From contig CABUPJ010000053.1 in assembly GCA_902493335.1 (NCBI GenBank), positions 1-21,526 of the forward strand: DNA of 21,526 bases, given 5' to 3'. Positions 1 through 7,085 of this stretch are shown piece after piece. Below the pieces are notes generated by a model. The model was not told where the DNA came from. It saw only the letters and a list, made by a program, of their open reading frames with translations, and ran no database searches. Position numbers and translations under genes: made by a program. How positions within the stretch are numbered: the stretch's first letter is position 1; every line of letters begins with the position of its first letter. The DNA is from an uncultured Porphyromonadaceae bacterium (GTDB taxonomy: Bacteria > Bacteroidota > Bacteroidia > Bacteroidales > Muribaculaceae).

Positions 1-53
1 AGGTTGCGGCCGAGGTAGCGGCGGAAGTGGTATGTGTAGATTGCGCTTTTCAT
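1..53 (-). CDS. 5' end of an unidentified protein, cut by the window edge
   Basis: An ATG on the minus strand at 53-51 opens a frame reading MKSAIYTYHFRRYLGRN before the sequence ends. A Bacteroidota-type -7 element (TATCTTTG on the minus strand, 69-62) lies only 8 bases before the ATG, which supports a real gene start but implies a very short leader. Seventeen residues are too few to name a family. The N-terminus is basic and aromatic with no signal peptide, so a cytoplasmic product is likely. It is divergent from the secreted-protein gene at 682. It could be a chance ORF; the promoter match is the main support. Confidence 0.4.
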   Translation of the reverse strand, partial: MKSAIYTYHFRRYLGRN

Positions 54-61
54 CGTCGCTG

Positions 62-69
62 CAAAGATA
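62..69 (-). promoter_or_regulatory. -7 promoter element of the left-edge gene
   Basis: The minus strand reads TATCTTTG, an exact match to the Bacteroidota -7 consensus TAnnTTTG. No TTTG is seen at the usual -33 distance. The start codon follows so closely that the transcript would be nearly leaderless. Confidence 0.4.
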
Positions 70-123
70 AGACGCGTTTTGGCGGGTTATGTGGCTAAAA
101 GCGTAGTTGGATGCATTTTTAGA

Positions 124-154
124 AATGCACAATGCACAATTCACAATGCACAAT
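124..154. repeat. Heptamer tandem repeat AATGCAC
   Basis: Four consecutive 7-base units followed by AAT: AATGCAC, AATGCAC, AATTCAC, AATGCAC. The third unit carries a G to T change. Further isolated units follow to about 199. A second array with the same units and the same total length of 31 bases, but with the variant unit in second place, lies at 18340-18370. Confidence 0.85.
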
Positions 155-223
155 CAAAGACAGAAGATTAAGTCAATGCACAAAGCATAATGCACAATCG
201 CGCCAGGCGGAGCCAATGTGTTT

Positions 224-254
224 GCTGCGAGGGCTGAAGCCCACGCTCCATACG
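224..254. repeat. 31-base dispersed repeat, copy 1
   Basis: It starts GCTGCGAGGGCTGAAGCCC and ends CGCTCCATACG, and matches the copy at 392-422 with one difference (A at 243, T in the other copy). Its core is a hairpin: GCGAGGGC (227-234), loop TGAA, then GCCCACGC (239-246) with one mismatch. Confidence 0.85.
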
Positions 255-282
255 CTTTGGCTTCCTTTGTCAATGGAAAGTT

Positions 283-299
283 CAACTCCGCCAGAGTTG
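283..299. repeat. Small hairpin, CAACTC / GAGTTG
   Basis: Arms CAACTC (283-288) and GAGTTG (294-299) pair perfectly around the loop CGCCA. It is the second hairpin of the cluster at 227-479. No T tract follows, so it does not look like a terminator. Confidence 0.6.
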
Positions 300-320
300 A
301 GGGCTTTTGTGAGCACAACT

Positions 321-345
321 ACCCCGAGCGATAAACGCTCGGGGT
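321..345. repeat. Small hairpin, ACCCCGAGCG / CGCTCGGGGT
   Basis: Ten-base arms (321-330 and 336-345) pair perfectly around the loop ATAAA. The sequence is unrelated to the neighbouring hairpins. It could act as a terminator by stability, but no gene points into it and no T tract follows. Confidence 0.7.
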
Positions 346-355
346 TAACAAAATT

Positions 356-372
356 ACAGGCCTCTGGCCTGT
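356..372. repeat. Small hairpin, ACAGGCC / GGCCTGT
   Basis: Seven-base arms (356-362 and 366-372) pair perfectly around the loop TCT. It is the fourth of six hairpins. Confidence 0.65.
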
Positions 373-391
373 GTTAGAGGTCAATTGACTG

Positions 392-422
392 GCTGCGAGG
401 GCTGAAGCCCTCGCTCCATACG
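392..422. repeat. 31-base dispersed repeat, copy 2
   Basis: Same element as 224-254 with a single base difference that restores a perfect hairpin: GCGAGGGC (395-402), loop TGAA, GCCCTCGC (407-414). The difference between copies falls in the stem, so copy 1 looks like the decayed version. Confidence 0.85.
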
Positions 423-459
423 ACAGCAAGCAGCCGGCACAAAAACAAATTTGATATTA

Positions 460-479
460 CGGCGACGAGCTCGTCGCCG
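460..479. repeat. Perfect 20-base palindrome
   Basis: CGGCGACGAGCTCGTCGCCG reads the same on both strands with no loop. It is the last structure of the hairpin cluster. A symmetric site of this kind can bind a dimeric protein, or simply be a palindromic repeat unit; the sequence alone does not decide. Confidence 0.75.
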
Positions 480-549
480 GCACTTTAATAGCTTTGGCTG
501 ATGAAGGCATTATTTTCGCTTAGCTATATTTTAACTAAATTTAATAATC

Positions 550-557
550 GGGGGGGG
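550..557. repeat. G8 homopolymer upstream of a promoter element
   Basis: Eight consecutive G residues end 19 bases before the -7 element at 577-584, in the place where a -33 element would normally sit. Runs of this length can change length by polymerase slippage. Confidence 0.8.
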
Positions 558-576
558 TAATTTGACATATTTTGAT

Positions 577-584
577 TACTTTTG
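577..584 (+). promoter_or_regulatory. -7 promoter element of the secreted-protein gene
   Basis: TACTTTTG matches TAnnTTTG exactly. A TTTG at 561-564 is only 12 bases upstream, too close for the usual 19-21 base spacer. The implied leader to the ATG at 682 is about 90 bases. Confidence 0.45.
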
Positions 585-681
585 TCTATATTAACAGTAA
601 ATAGGCTGCAATTAAGCACATGGCTGCAAAAACTTGAATATCAAGTACAGACACAATCATATCAATAATCTTGTCATAAAA

Positions 682-2301
682 ATGAATTTCAAATTAATCG
701 TCGGCACTACCCTTTCTCTATGTGCCGCTTTCTCTGCTAATGCCCAGATCAAATTCGATGATTCATTCAATAAGGCCAGCTGGAGAAAATCAGTAGCATT
801 TATTCATCCCAATTTTCAGTATTCAACCAATAAAACCACGCAAGGTGACGGATCTGTGCTGCGCTATAAGCGTGAGCTCTATACCTCGCCGGGTATGTAT
901 AACGGTGCGACGGGGTATATGGAAAACCAATCGACATCATATTTTGTGGTAATAGATTATCCCGGAGAAGGTTTTTACTATGGTTTTGCAAAAGCAGCCG
1001 ACGACGGGACAATGATTCCACTCTTTGGCGCATTTGCCGAGAAGGACAAAGACCTGCAGATGGCCATGGGCTATACCCCGAGTCAGTGGAAAAAGATGAG
1101 TAATCAAAAGCCCAATTTCAAGGATGAGAAAGACACTTATATTCCAGAGACACCCTTCTCGCCCGAATATACAGTACATAAGAGTCTTCAATTTTTACCC
1201 ACCGGTATCGTGACTTTCACGGCGAGCACAAACTACACGTCATACGCTCCTCAGGAAATCGCCGGAGAGCAGACGACGCGTAAGAGGGTCGGAGGACGGA
1301 TGCGCTCCAAATCGACCACTCAGCTCACAGGCGGATGGTATTTCGACATCAAGGGAAAAACGACAGTAAACGGACGCTGGAAGGTCGTGGGCGACAGTCT
1401 TAAGATCACCTTTTCAAAACCGGTCACCACGGTGACGTCTTCTTATAATGAAAAGGCTCTCGTCAACCGCTGGAAGAAAGAGGATGAAAGAAAATATATA
1501 CCCTTCGAGCTCGACACCTACCGCCGTCAATATATGGCTCAGGCAAGAGCGGATTACCCCAACTATAAGGTAAGCGAAGAAAAAGATGCAGTCAAGGAAA
1601 TGCTGAACGAACAAATCGCCGGAGAAGGACTCGCCTCGGGCTCTTCAATCAGCCTTAAATTATACGGCATGAACAAGAATGAGATTATGGCTGCAACGGC
1701 AACAACTCCGGTCATATTTTCGGGACGCCGTGACGCACGATACGCCACACCGGCAGAAATCAAGAATATCTTCCAGGAATTCATCGGGAAGAACAATGTC
1801 ATAACCGACGATGAAATGGAGTGCCGGCGCCAGTATATATCGAAGCAGATTCTGTCGACCGACTGTCCTGTAATCAGCAGGCGCGCAGAAGACGGTTTTG
1901 TCTGTCACTTCAACAGTGATAATAATTCGGCAACATATTATGTCGCATCGCTAAACGAAAACGGTAAGTGTGATATGTATCAGGCAAAAATTCCATTCGC
2001 AGAGGACAAAACAAACATCGACAAAGAGAAATTTGCAGCAAACTTCAATCGGATGACCGACCTTGATAATGTGAAGAATGAATTCAATAATAATGAAGCC
2101 AGACTTGTCGAGAGAGCCAACGATAAAAAATGTGACAAAGACCTCCGCAAACAGGCGAAGAAATATCTGTCGCAGACCAAGAATATGGCGCTGCCCACAT
2201 CTGATTTCAATAATTATAAATCATATCTTGCAGCTATAGACGAGTGGAAAGAGCGTTTAGCGCTCCAGCATAAATATCTCGCGCCGGTCATCAAGAAATA
2301 A
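682..2301 (+). CDS. Secreted protein of unknown function
   Basis: I do not recognise the family. The chosen ATG gives a clear Sec signal peptide (MNFKLIVGTTLSLCAAFSANA, probable signal peptidase I cut before Gln22) and a 540-residue precursor. A TTG codon 48 bases upstream would put 16 polar residues before the signal peptide and is unlikely. The mature protein is hydrophilic, with many Tyr, Lys and Asn. Its middle part (roughly residues 165-260) has short alternating hydrophobic segments suggesting beta structure, for example GGWYFDIKGKTTVNGRWKVV. The last ~100 residues are highly charged and probably helical. There is no lipobox, membrane helix or catalytic motif that I can see, so periplasm or outside is the likely location. 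Third codon positions are less GC-rich than in the operon to the right, hinting at a lineage-specific or acquired gene. It stands alone, with its own promoter element and a terminator shared with the convergent peptidase gene. Confidence 0.8.
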   Translation: MNFKLIVGTTLSLCAAFSANAQIKFDDSFNKASWRKSVAFIHPNFQYSTNKTTQGDGSVLRYKRELYTSPGMYNGATGYMENQSTSYFVVIDYPGEGFYYGFAKAADDGTMIPLFGAFAEKDKDLQMAMGYTPSQWKKMSNQKPNFKDEKDTYIPETPFSPEYTVHKSLQFLPTGIVTFTASTNYTSYAPQEIAGEQTTRKRVGGRMRSKSTTQLTGGWYFDIKGKTTVNGRWKVVGDSLKITFSKPVTTVTSSYNEKALVNRWKKEDERKYIPFELDTYRRQYMAQARADYPNYKVSEEKDAVKEMLNEQIAGEGLASGSSISLKLYGMNKNEIMAATATTPVIFSGRRDARYATPAEIKNIFQEFIGKNNVITDDEMECRRQYISKQILSTDCPVISRRAEDGFVCHFNSDNNSATYYVASLNENGKCDMYQAKIPFAEDKTNIDKEKFAANFNRMTDLDNVKNEFNNNEARLVERANDKKCDKDLRKQAKKYLSQTKNMALPTSDFNNYKSYLAAIDEWKERLALQHKYLAPVIKK

Positions 2302-2329
2302 CCGGCCGGCACGAAAAACCGACAGACAA

Positions 2330-2368
2330 ACGCCCCCGCGACGGCTATGAGCACGGTCGCGGGGGCGT
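2330..2368. terminator. Hairpin between convergent genes
   Basis: A 13-base perfect stem (2330-2342 with 2356-2368; core GCCCCCGCGAC / GTCGCGGGGGC) encloses a 13-base loop. On the minus strand the stem is followed by TTTGTCTG and then TTTTT, which suits the end of the peptidase gene at 2393. On the plus strand the T content after it is poor. Confidence 0.75.
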
Positions 2369-2392
2369 GGTGTAATATAGCGTCAGAGACTG

Positions 2393-4396
2393 TTATTTCG
2401 TCAGACCCGAGTAGTCTTTAGAATAACGGAGCATCTGAGGCATGTAGTCTTCGGTATAGTCGACCTTGATGTCGACAATCTCGCCGTCCTTGACAACGGG
2501 TGTGTAGACGGGGTTGACAAAGCCTTTATAAGGAGCGATGTTGAGCTTGGCGTAGCGGTCGAGGACTTCGCGGTGAAGCTCAGGGTCGACTTTGACGGCG
2601 TATTTCTCTACAAGGTCGCGGCCGGCGGCATAGTCGCCTTCGCTCTTGATGCGCTGTACTTCGGTGAGAAGCTGACCGAAGAGGTTACGGAGGGCTTCGT
2701 AGTCGTTGATTTTGACATATGTCTTGCCGTCCTGCTTGACGAGCTCGATGACGTTGGCGTCGCGGCCGTGTTCATAGGCCCACTCGGCGATGAGTTTACG
2801 GTTGCGCATGTGTGCTTCCTCGACGTCTTTGCCCGGCTCGATGCGCATGAGCTGTGTCATCATGCCGTTGAGGATATATTTGTAATACTCGGCCTTATAG
2901 GCTTCGGGGTTGTCGAGCAGACCGATCTCGACGAGTTTGGGATCGGCGAGATAGTAGAGGGCGAAGAGGTCGGCGCGGGCTTCCTCAAGGGTAGAGCCGT
3001 GGGCTTTGAGCGCGTCGGGGTCGACACCTGGAAGGAGCTTGCCCGAACCGTGGCCGAGGCATTCGTGAAGGTCGGTGTGGAGGTTGTCGGTGATGAAGAG
3101 GTAGTCGTCGAGGAGCTTGCGTGTGGGTTCGTCGATGACGAATTCCTCGTTGAAGCCGTTGCCGTGCGATGCGGCGTCATAGGCCTGGGTGATATTCTCG
3201 AGTGTCACCGACTTAGAGCCGTGGGCGGCACGAATCCAGTTTGAGTTGGGGAGGTTGATGCCGATAGGTGTCGAGGGATATGAGTCACCGGCGAGGATGG
3301 CAGCCGTGATGACCTTGGCGCTGACACCTTTGACCTTGTCTTTCTTGAAGCGGGGGTCGACGGGCGAGTTGTCTTCAAACCACTGTGCGTCGGCGCTAAG
3401 TACCTCGGTGCGATGGCTGGCCTCGTTGTTCTTGAAGTTGACGATAGACTCCCACGCGCCGGTCATGCCGAGCGGGTCGCCGTAGCTCTCGATGAAGCCG
3501 TTGATGAAGTCGACCTGCGAAGCGGTGTCCTCGGCCCAGATGATCGAGTAGTCATCGAAGGTCTTGAGGTCGCCGGTCTTATAGTAATCGATGAGGGTTG
3601 CGATGGTCTTGCGCTGGGCGTCGTTCTCGGCATAGGGCATGGCCTTCTCGAGGTTGTCGACGATGTGGGCGATGGCGTCGCTGTAGAGACCGCCGAGGCG
3701 GTAGACCTGCTCGACGACCTTGCCGTCTTCCTTGACGACACGGCGGTTGAGACCATAGCTGACAGGAGTCTCAGAGTCGTCTTTCATCGCGGCATAGAAA
3801 GCCTCGACCTCGTCCTGGGTCACGCCGGCATAGAGGTTGTTGGCCGATGTCGTGATGAGATCCTGACCCTCGGCCTGATTGACGCGTTTGGCAGCGACGG
3901 CGGGATTGAAGATAATCTCGAAGATAGTGTCGCGGTCGGCAGTCCAGGCGCCTTCGCCGAGACGGTCGACTTCGGCAGCGAGGAAATCACGCGAGAAGCC
4001 GGGAGTGAACTTGTCGGTCGAATAGTGGTGATGGATGCCGTTGGCAAACTCGACCTGTTTGAGATACTGCTCGAAAGCCTTGTAGTCGGCGCTGTTGCGG
4101 TCGCCGGCGAAGTTGGTATAGACACCTTCGAGCATCTGACGGATCTTGAGGTTATACTCGTTGTTCTGATCCCAAAGGATGTCGCGGCCCCAGAGAGCGG
4201 CTTCGGTAAGATAATAGACCAGACGTTTCTGATCGAGAGAAAGGCTGTCGAAGTCGGGCACTTTGTAGCGCAAAACCTCGATGTCGGCGAAGCGGTCGAC
4301 AGTGTAGTCGAAGTCGTCGCTCTCGACTTTACCGCCTTTGTTGCAGGAGGTCAGCATAATGGCGCTTGCTGTCATCAATGTCAGTAGTTTTTTCAT
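2393..4396 (-). CDS. Dipeptidyl peptidase III (M49 zinc peptidase), lipoprotein
   Basis: DPP III releases dipeptides from the N-terminus of short peptides. The zinc motif HECLGH is at residues 444-449 and the second motif, EEARAD, at 471-476 supplies the third ligand (Glu). HECLGH, with Cys where eukaryotic enzymes have Leu, is the form known from the Bacteroides thetaiotaomicron enzyme, and the 667-residue length fits that group. The N-terminus MKKLLTLMTASAIMLTSC is a lipoprotein signal with Cys18 as the lipidated residue, so the enzyme should be membrane-anchored and periplasmic or surface-exposed rather than cytosolic. It is the last gene of the minus-strand block, 24 bases after the methyltransferase stop, and ends at the hairpin at 2330-2368. 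I infer that it processes oligopeptides taken up from the gut. Family assignment is firm; the substrate is not known. Confidence 0.93.
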   Translation of the reverse strand: MKKLLTLMTASAIMLTSCNKGGKVESDDFDYTVDRFADIEVLRYKVPDFDSLSLDQKRLVYYLTEAALWGRDILWDQNNEYNLKIRQMLEGVYTNFAGDRNSADYKAFEQYLKQVEFANGIHHHYSTDKFTPGFSRDFLAAEVDRLGEGAWTADRDTIFEIIFNPAVAAKRVNQAEGQDLITTSANNLYAGVTQDEVEAFYAAMKDDSETPVSYGLNRRVVKEDGKVVEQVYRLGGLYSDAIAHIVDNLEKAMPYAENDAQRKTIATLIDYYKTGDLKTFDDYSIIWAEDTASQVDFINGFIESYGDPLGMTGAWESIVNFKNNEASHRTEVLSADAQWFEDNSPVDPRFKKDKVKGVSAKVITAAILAGDSYPSTPIGINLPNSNWIRAAHGSKSVTLENITQAYDAASHGNGFNEEFVIDEPTRKLLDDYLFITDNLHTDLHECLGHGSGKLLPGVDPDALKAHGSTLEEARADLFALYYLADPKLVEIGLLDNPEAYKAEYYKYILNGMMTQLMRIEPGKDVEEAHMRNRKLIAEWAYEHGRDANVIELVKQDGKTYVKINDYEALRNLFGQLLTEVQRIKSEGDYAAGRDLVEKYAVKVDPELHREVLDRYAKLNIAPYKGFVNPVYTPVVKDGEIVDIKVDYTEDYMPQMLRYSKDYSGLTK

Positions 4397-4420
4397 TTGG
4401 ATTTACATATAAATTGTATG

Positions 4421-5623
4421 TTACTCTACATATAAAATAAGCCCCTTGAGGTATTCGCCCTCGGGGTGATAGATGTTGACGGGATGGTCGGCCGGCTGGG
4501 TGAGCTGATGGAGGATGCGCACACGACGGCCTGTCTGTGCGGCGGCAGAAAAGACGGCCAGACGGAACTGTTCTTTGGTGACGGCCTGCGAACACGAGAA
4601 GGTGAAGAGCACGCCGCCGGGAGCGATCTTCTCGAAGCCAAGGGCGTTGAGGCGCTGATAGCCGCGCAGGGCGTTGCGCAGGGCGCTGCGGTGTTTGGCG
4701 AATGCCGGGGGGTCAAGGACGATGAGGTCATACTCGCCCTTGTCCATGGCCTCGAGATATTTAAAGGCGTCCTCGGCGACAGCGGTATGACGCCCGTCGC
4801 CGGGGAAGTTAAGCTCGACGTTGGCGCGTGTGAGGGTGACAGCCTTGGCCGAACTGTCGACCGAACATACTTTCGTCGCACCGCCGCGCATGGCGTAGAA
4901 CGAGAAGCCGCCCGTATAGCAGAACATGTTGAGAACACGGCGTCCGGCCGAATATTTCTCGAGCAGGCTGCGGTTGTCGCGCTGGTCGACAAAGAAGCCT
5001 GTCTTCTGGCCGCGCAGCCAGTCGACGTGGAACTTCAGGCCGTTCTCCATGGCGATGTCGGTCTCGAAATCGCCGACGATATACTGGTTCTGCGGGTCGA
5101 GACGCGCCTTATAGGGCAGCGTGGTCTCAGACTTGTAATAGACATTGCGGATATCGGCGCCGTCGAGGCTGACAAGGGCCTCAGCGATGATGTCGCGCGC
5201 ATAGTGCATGCCCGGCGAATGGGCCTGCACGACAGCTGTATGGCCGTAGATGTCAATGACGAGTCCGGGAAGGAAATCGCCTTCGCCGTGGACGAGGCGG
5301 AAAGCCGTGTTGTCGGGACGCATCAGCCCGAGGGTCTGACGCAGACGCAGAGCCTCGGCGAGACGTGTCCTGAAAAAGCCGGCGTCGACAGGAGTGTCGT
5401 CAAACGACAACATTCTGACGGCGATGCTGCCGATCTGGAAGTGGCCCACACCCATGACACGGCCGTCATGGGCAACGACGCGGACGAGCGAACCTTCATC
5501 GACATCGTCGGGCATGGAAGTGAGAGCGCCCGAAAACACCCACGGATGGAAGCGGTCAAGAGACTCCTCTTTGCCGCGGCGCAGACGCAGCTCCCTGACG
5601 GGATTGGGATTTATTTCAGTCAT
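4421..5623 (-). CDS. rlmI: Class I SAM-dependent rRNA methyltransferase, RlmI-like
   Basis: It probably transfers a methyl group from S-adenosylmethionine to C5 of a cytosine in 23S rRNA, as E. coli RlmI does at C1962. An N-terminal PUA-like RNA-binding region (about residues 9-80, with HPWVFSGAL) precedes the linker motif QKTGFFVDQRDNR (206-218), the SAM-binding segment NMFCYTGGFSFYA (232-244), the acceptor motif DPPAFAK (304-310) and the SCS motif (343-345), whose Cys344 is the expected catalytic thiol of m5C methyltransferases. The 400-residue length matches the family. Its ATG overlaps the rseP stop in ATGA (5623-5620), so translation is probably coupled. The exact target base is inferred from the family; rlmI-like paralogues with other targets exist. 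Confidence 0.88.
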   Translation of the reverse strand: MTEINPNPVRELRLRRGKEESLDRFHPWVFSGALTSMPDDVDEGSLVRVVAHDGRVMGVGHFQIGSIAVRMLSFDDTPVDAGFFRTRLAEALRLRQTLGLMRPDNTAFRLVHGEGDFLPGLVIDIYGHTAVVQAHSPGMHYARDIIAEALVSLDGADIRNVYYKSETTLPYKARLDPQNQYIVGDFETDIAMENGLKFHVDWLRGQKTGFFVDQRDNRSLLEKYSAGRRVLNMFCYTGGFSFYAMRGGATKVCSVDSSAKAVTLTRANVELNFPGDGRHTAVAEDAFKYLEAMDKGEYDLIVLDPPAFAKHRSALRNALRGYQRLNALGFEKIAPGGVLFTFSCSQAVTKEQFRLAVFSAAAQTGRRVRILHQLTQPADHPVNIYHPEGEYLKGLILYVE

Positions 5624-7062
5624 TTTATCAATAGTCTGTAAATATCGTTACCGTTGGCATATATAAGCAAGAGGAAGAGGAAGGCCATGCCCACCATATT
5701 GGCATACTCGAGGAATTTTTCGCTCGGTTTGCGGCGGGTGACAATCTCGACGAGAAGGAAGAGTGTGTAGCCGCCGTCGAGGGCGGGAATGGGTATGATG
5801 TTCATGAATGCGAGGATGACCGACAGGAAGGCAGTAATCTGCCAGAACGAATACCAGTCCCATGTGTCGGGAAAGAGACTGCCGAGTGTGCCGAAGCCGC
5901 CGACGCTCTGGGCGCCCTCCTTGCTGAAGAGCAGCTTGAGCGACGAGACATAGCTGGTGAGGCGGTCGACGCCAATCTCCCATCCGCGGGGAATAGAGCC
6001 CAGGAGCGAGTACTCGACGGTCTCGACCTCGAAAATCTCATCGGGGGCGAGCATCTGGATGCCAATCTTGCCGGCGTCGCTGACGTCGACGTCGGCGACA
6101 GTAGCCTTGCCGGCGCGGATGATGCCGAGAGCAACGGTAGTGCCTTTGGCGGCCTGGAGGGCGGGCATGAACTCAGAGATGGCGGGGGTGAGTGTCGAGC
6201 CGACGCTGACGATGCGGTCGCCGGGCAGGAGACCGGCTTTCTCGGCCGGCTCGCCGTTGACTGTCCTGGCGACGACGACGGGGATGCGCACGGTCATCGG
6301 ACGGTAGTCGCTGCCCTTGGTTGCGATGGTCTTGAGGAGGCCGTCGGTGACAGTGAGCGCGACAGTGTCCTGCTTATTGCGGAGCACTTCGACGACAGCG
6401 CCGGGCTGCATGATGTCCCAGGCGACGCTATAGTCTTTGGCATCGAGCTGACGGCCGTTGAGCGACAGGAGGATATCTCCGTCGCAGAATCCTGCGTCGT
6501 GCATCTCGGCGCTGAAATCCATACCTTCGGTCATGGCTCTGAAAGGCACGACGCGGTCACCCCAGTGGAAGGCTATGCCGGCATAGATGACGATGGCGAG
6601 GATGAAGTTGAACAGCACGCCGGCGACCATGACGAGAAGGCGTTTGTAGGCGGCCTTAGACCTGAACTCCCAGGGCTGGGGCTCAGACTCAAGGTCTTTG
6701 CTGCTCTTGGTCTCGTCGACCATGCCGGCGATGTCACAGTAGCCGCCGAGAGGCAGCCATCCGAGACCGTAGACGGTGTCGCGCCAGGTAGGTTTGCCGT
6801 CGGCACGGGGCTGACAGGGTTTGCCGACCTTAAAGGTGAGCCACGAGGTCTCGCTGCCGTTGCGGTCGTAGGCGATGACCTTGACGACGCCCTCGAGAGG
6901 GTAATATTTGAGAAGCGAGAAACCGGGATTGAAGAAGAGGTAGAAACGGTTGACCCTGATGCCGAAAATGCGGGCAAAAATATAGTGGCCGAACTCGTGG
7001 ACGGTGACGAGTATCACCAGGGCCACGACGAGCTGCAGTGCTTTGATCCAGAATGATTCCAT
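5620..7062 (-). CDS. rseP: RseP-type site-2 zinc metalloprotease
   Basis: This intramembrane protease cuts transmembrane segments of signalling proteins such as anti-sigma factors, and clears signal peptides. The first membrane helix carries the zinc motif HEFGH (22-26). Further family marks are LPLGGY (103-108), the second helix with FNF (151-153), two PDZ-like regions (about 180-250 and 255-340, the latter with EKAGLLPGDRIVSV) and the third-ligand motif PALDGG (426-431, Asp429). Length 480 fits the Bacteroidota members, which have a longer cytoplasmic segment before LPLGGY. It starts 23 bases after the dxr stop, and its stop overlaps the next start. The dxr-rseP order is common in Bacteroidota. 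Its regulatory target is not encoded in this window. Confidence 0.95.
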   Translation of the reverse strand: MESFWIKALQLVVALVILVTVHEFGHYIFARIFGIRVNRFYLFFNPGFSLLKYYPLEGVVKVIAYDRNGSETSWLTFKVGKPCQPRADGKPTWRDTVYGLGWLPLGGYCDIAGMVDETKSSKDLESEPQPWEFRSKAAYKRLLVMVAGVLFNFILAIVIYAGIAFHWGDRVVPFRAMTEGMDFSAEMHDAGFCDGDILLSLNGRQLDAKDYSVAWDIMQPGAVVEVLRNKQDTVALTVTDGLLKTIATKGSDYRPMTVRIPVVVARTVNGEPAEKAGLLPGDRIVSVGSTLTPAISEFMPALQAAKGTTVALGIIRAGKATVADVDVSDAGKIGIQMLAPDEIFEVETVEYSLLGSIPRGWEIGVDRLTSYVSSLKLLFSKEGAQSVGGFGTLGSLFPDTWDWYSFWQITAFLSVILAFMNIIPIPALDGGYTLFLLVEIVTRRKPSEKFLEYANMVGMAFLFLLLIYANGNDIYRLLIK

Positions 7063-7085
7063 TAATTATCTATATGCTTTCTTTT

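Larger units (their letters stand above)
54..681. other. Repeat-rich intergenic region
   Basis: No credible gene lies in these ~630 bases. In order it holds the promoter of the left-edge gene, AATGCAC heptamer repeats (124-154, with scattered single units up to 199), two copies of a 31-base element (224-254 and 392-422), six small hairpins of differing sequence (227-479), the word GCCGGCAC twice (433-440 and 476-483), a run of eight G (550-557) and a -7 promoter element (577-584) for the gene at 682. An 81-codon ORF at 132-377 crosses the repeats and hairpins and has no protein-like character. Confidence 0.7.

Noticed and set aside
124..200. Heptamer array as a CRISPR array
   Set aside because: Units are 7 bases, directly adjacent and without unique spacers; no cas gene is present.
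132..377. 81-codon ORF in the left intergenic region
   Set aside because: It translates heptamer repeats and hairpins, and has no promoter or protein-like composition.
634..681. TTG start extending the secreted protein by 16 residues
   Set aside because: It would place polar residues before a clean signal peptide; the ATG at 682 fits better.
3413..4387. Long plus-strand ORF opposite the DPP III gene
   Set aside because: It mirrors the coding frame of DPP III, is rich in Val, Asp and Glu from antisense GC-biased codons, and shows no motif.
4466..5641. 391-codon plus-strand ORF opposite the methyltransferase gene
   Set aside because: It is an antisense shadow of a well-supported gene with intact catalytic motifs; strong third-position GC bias leaves few stops on the other strand.
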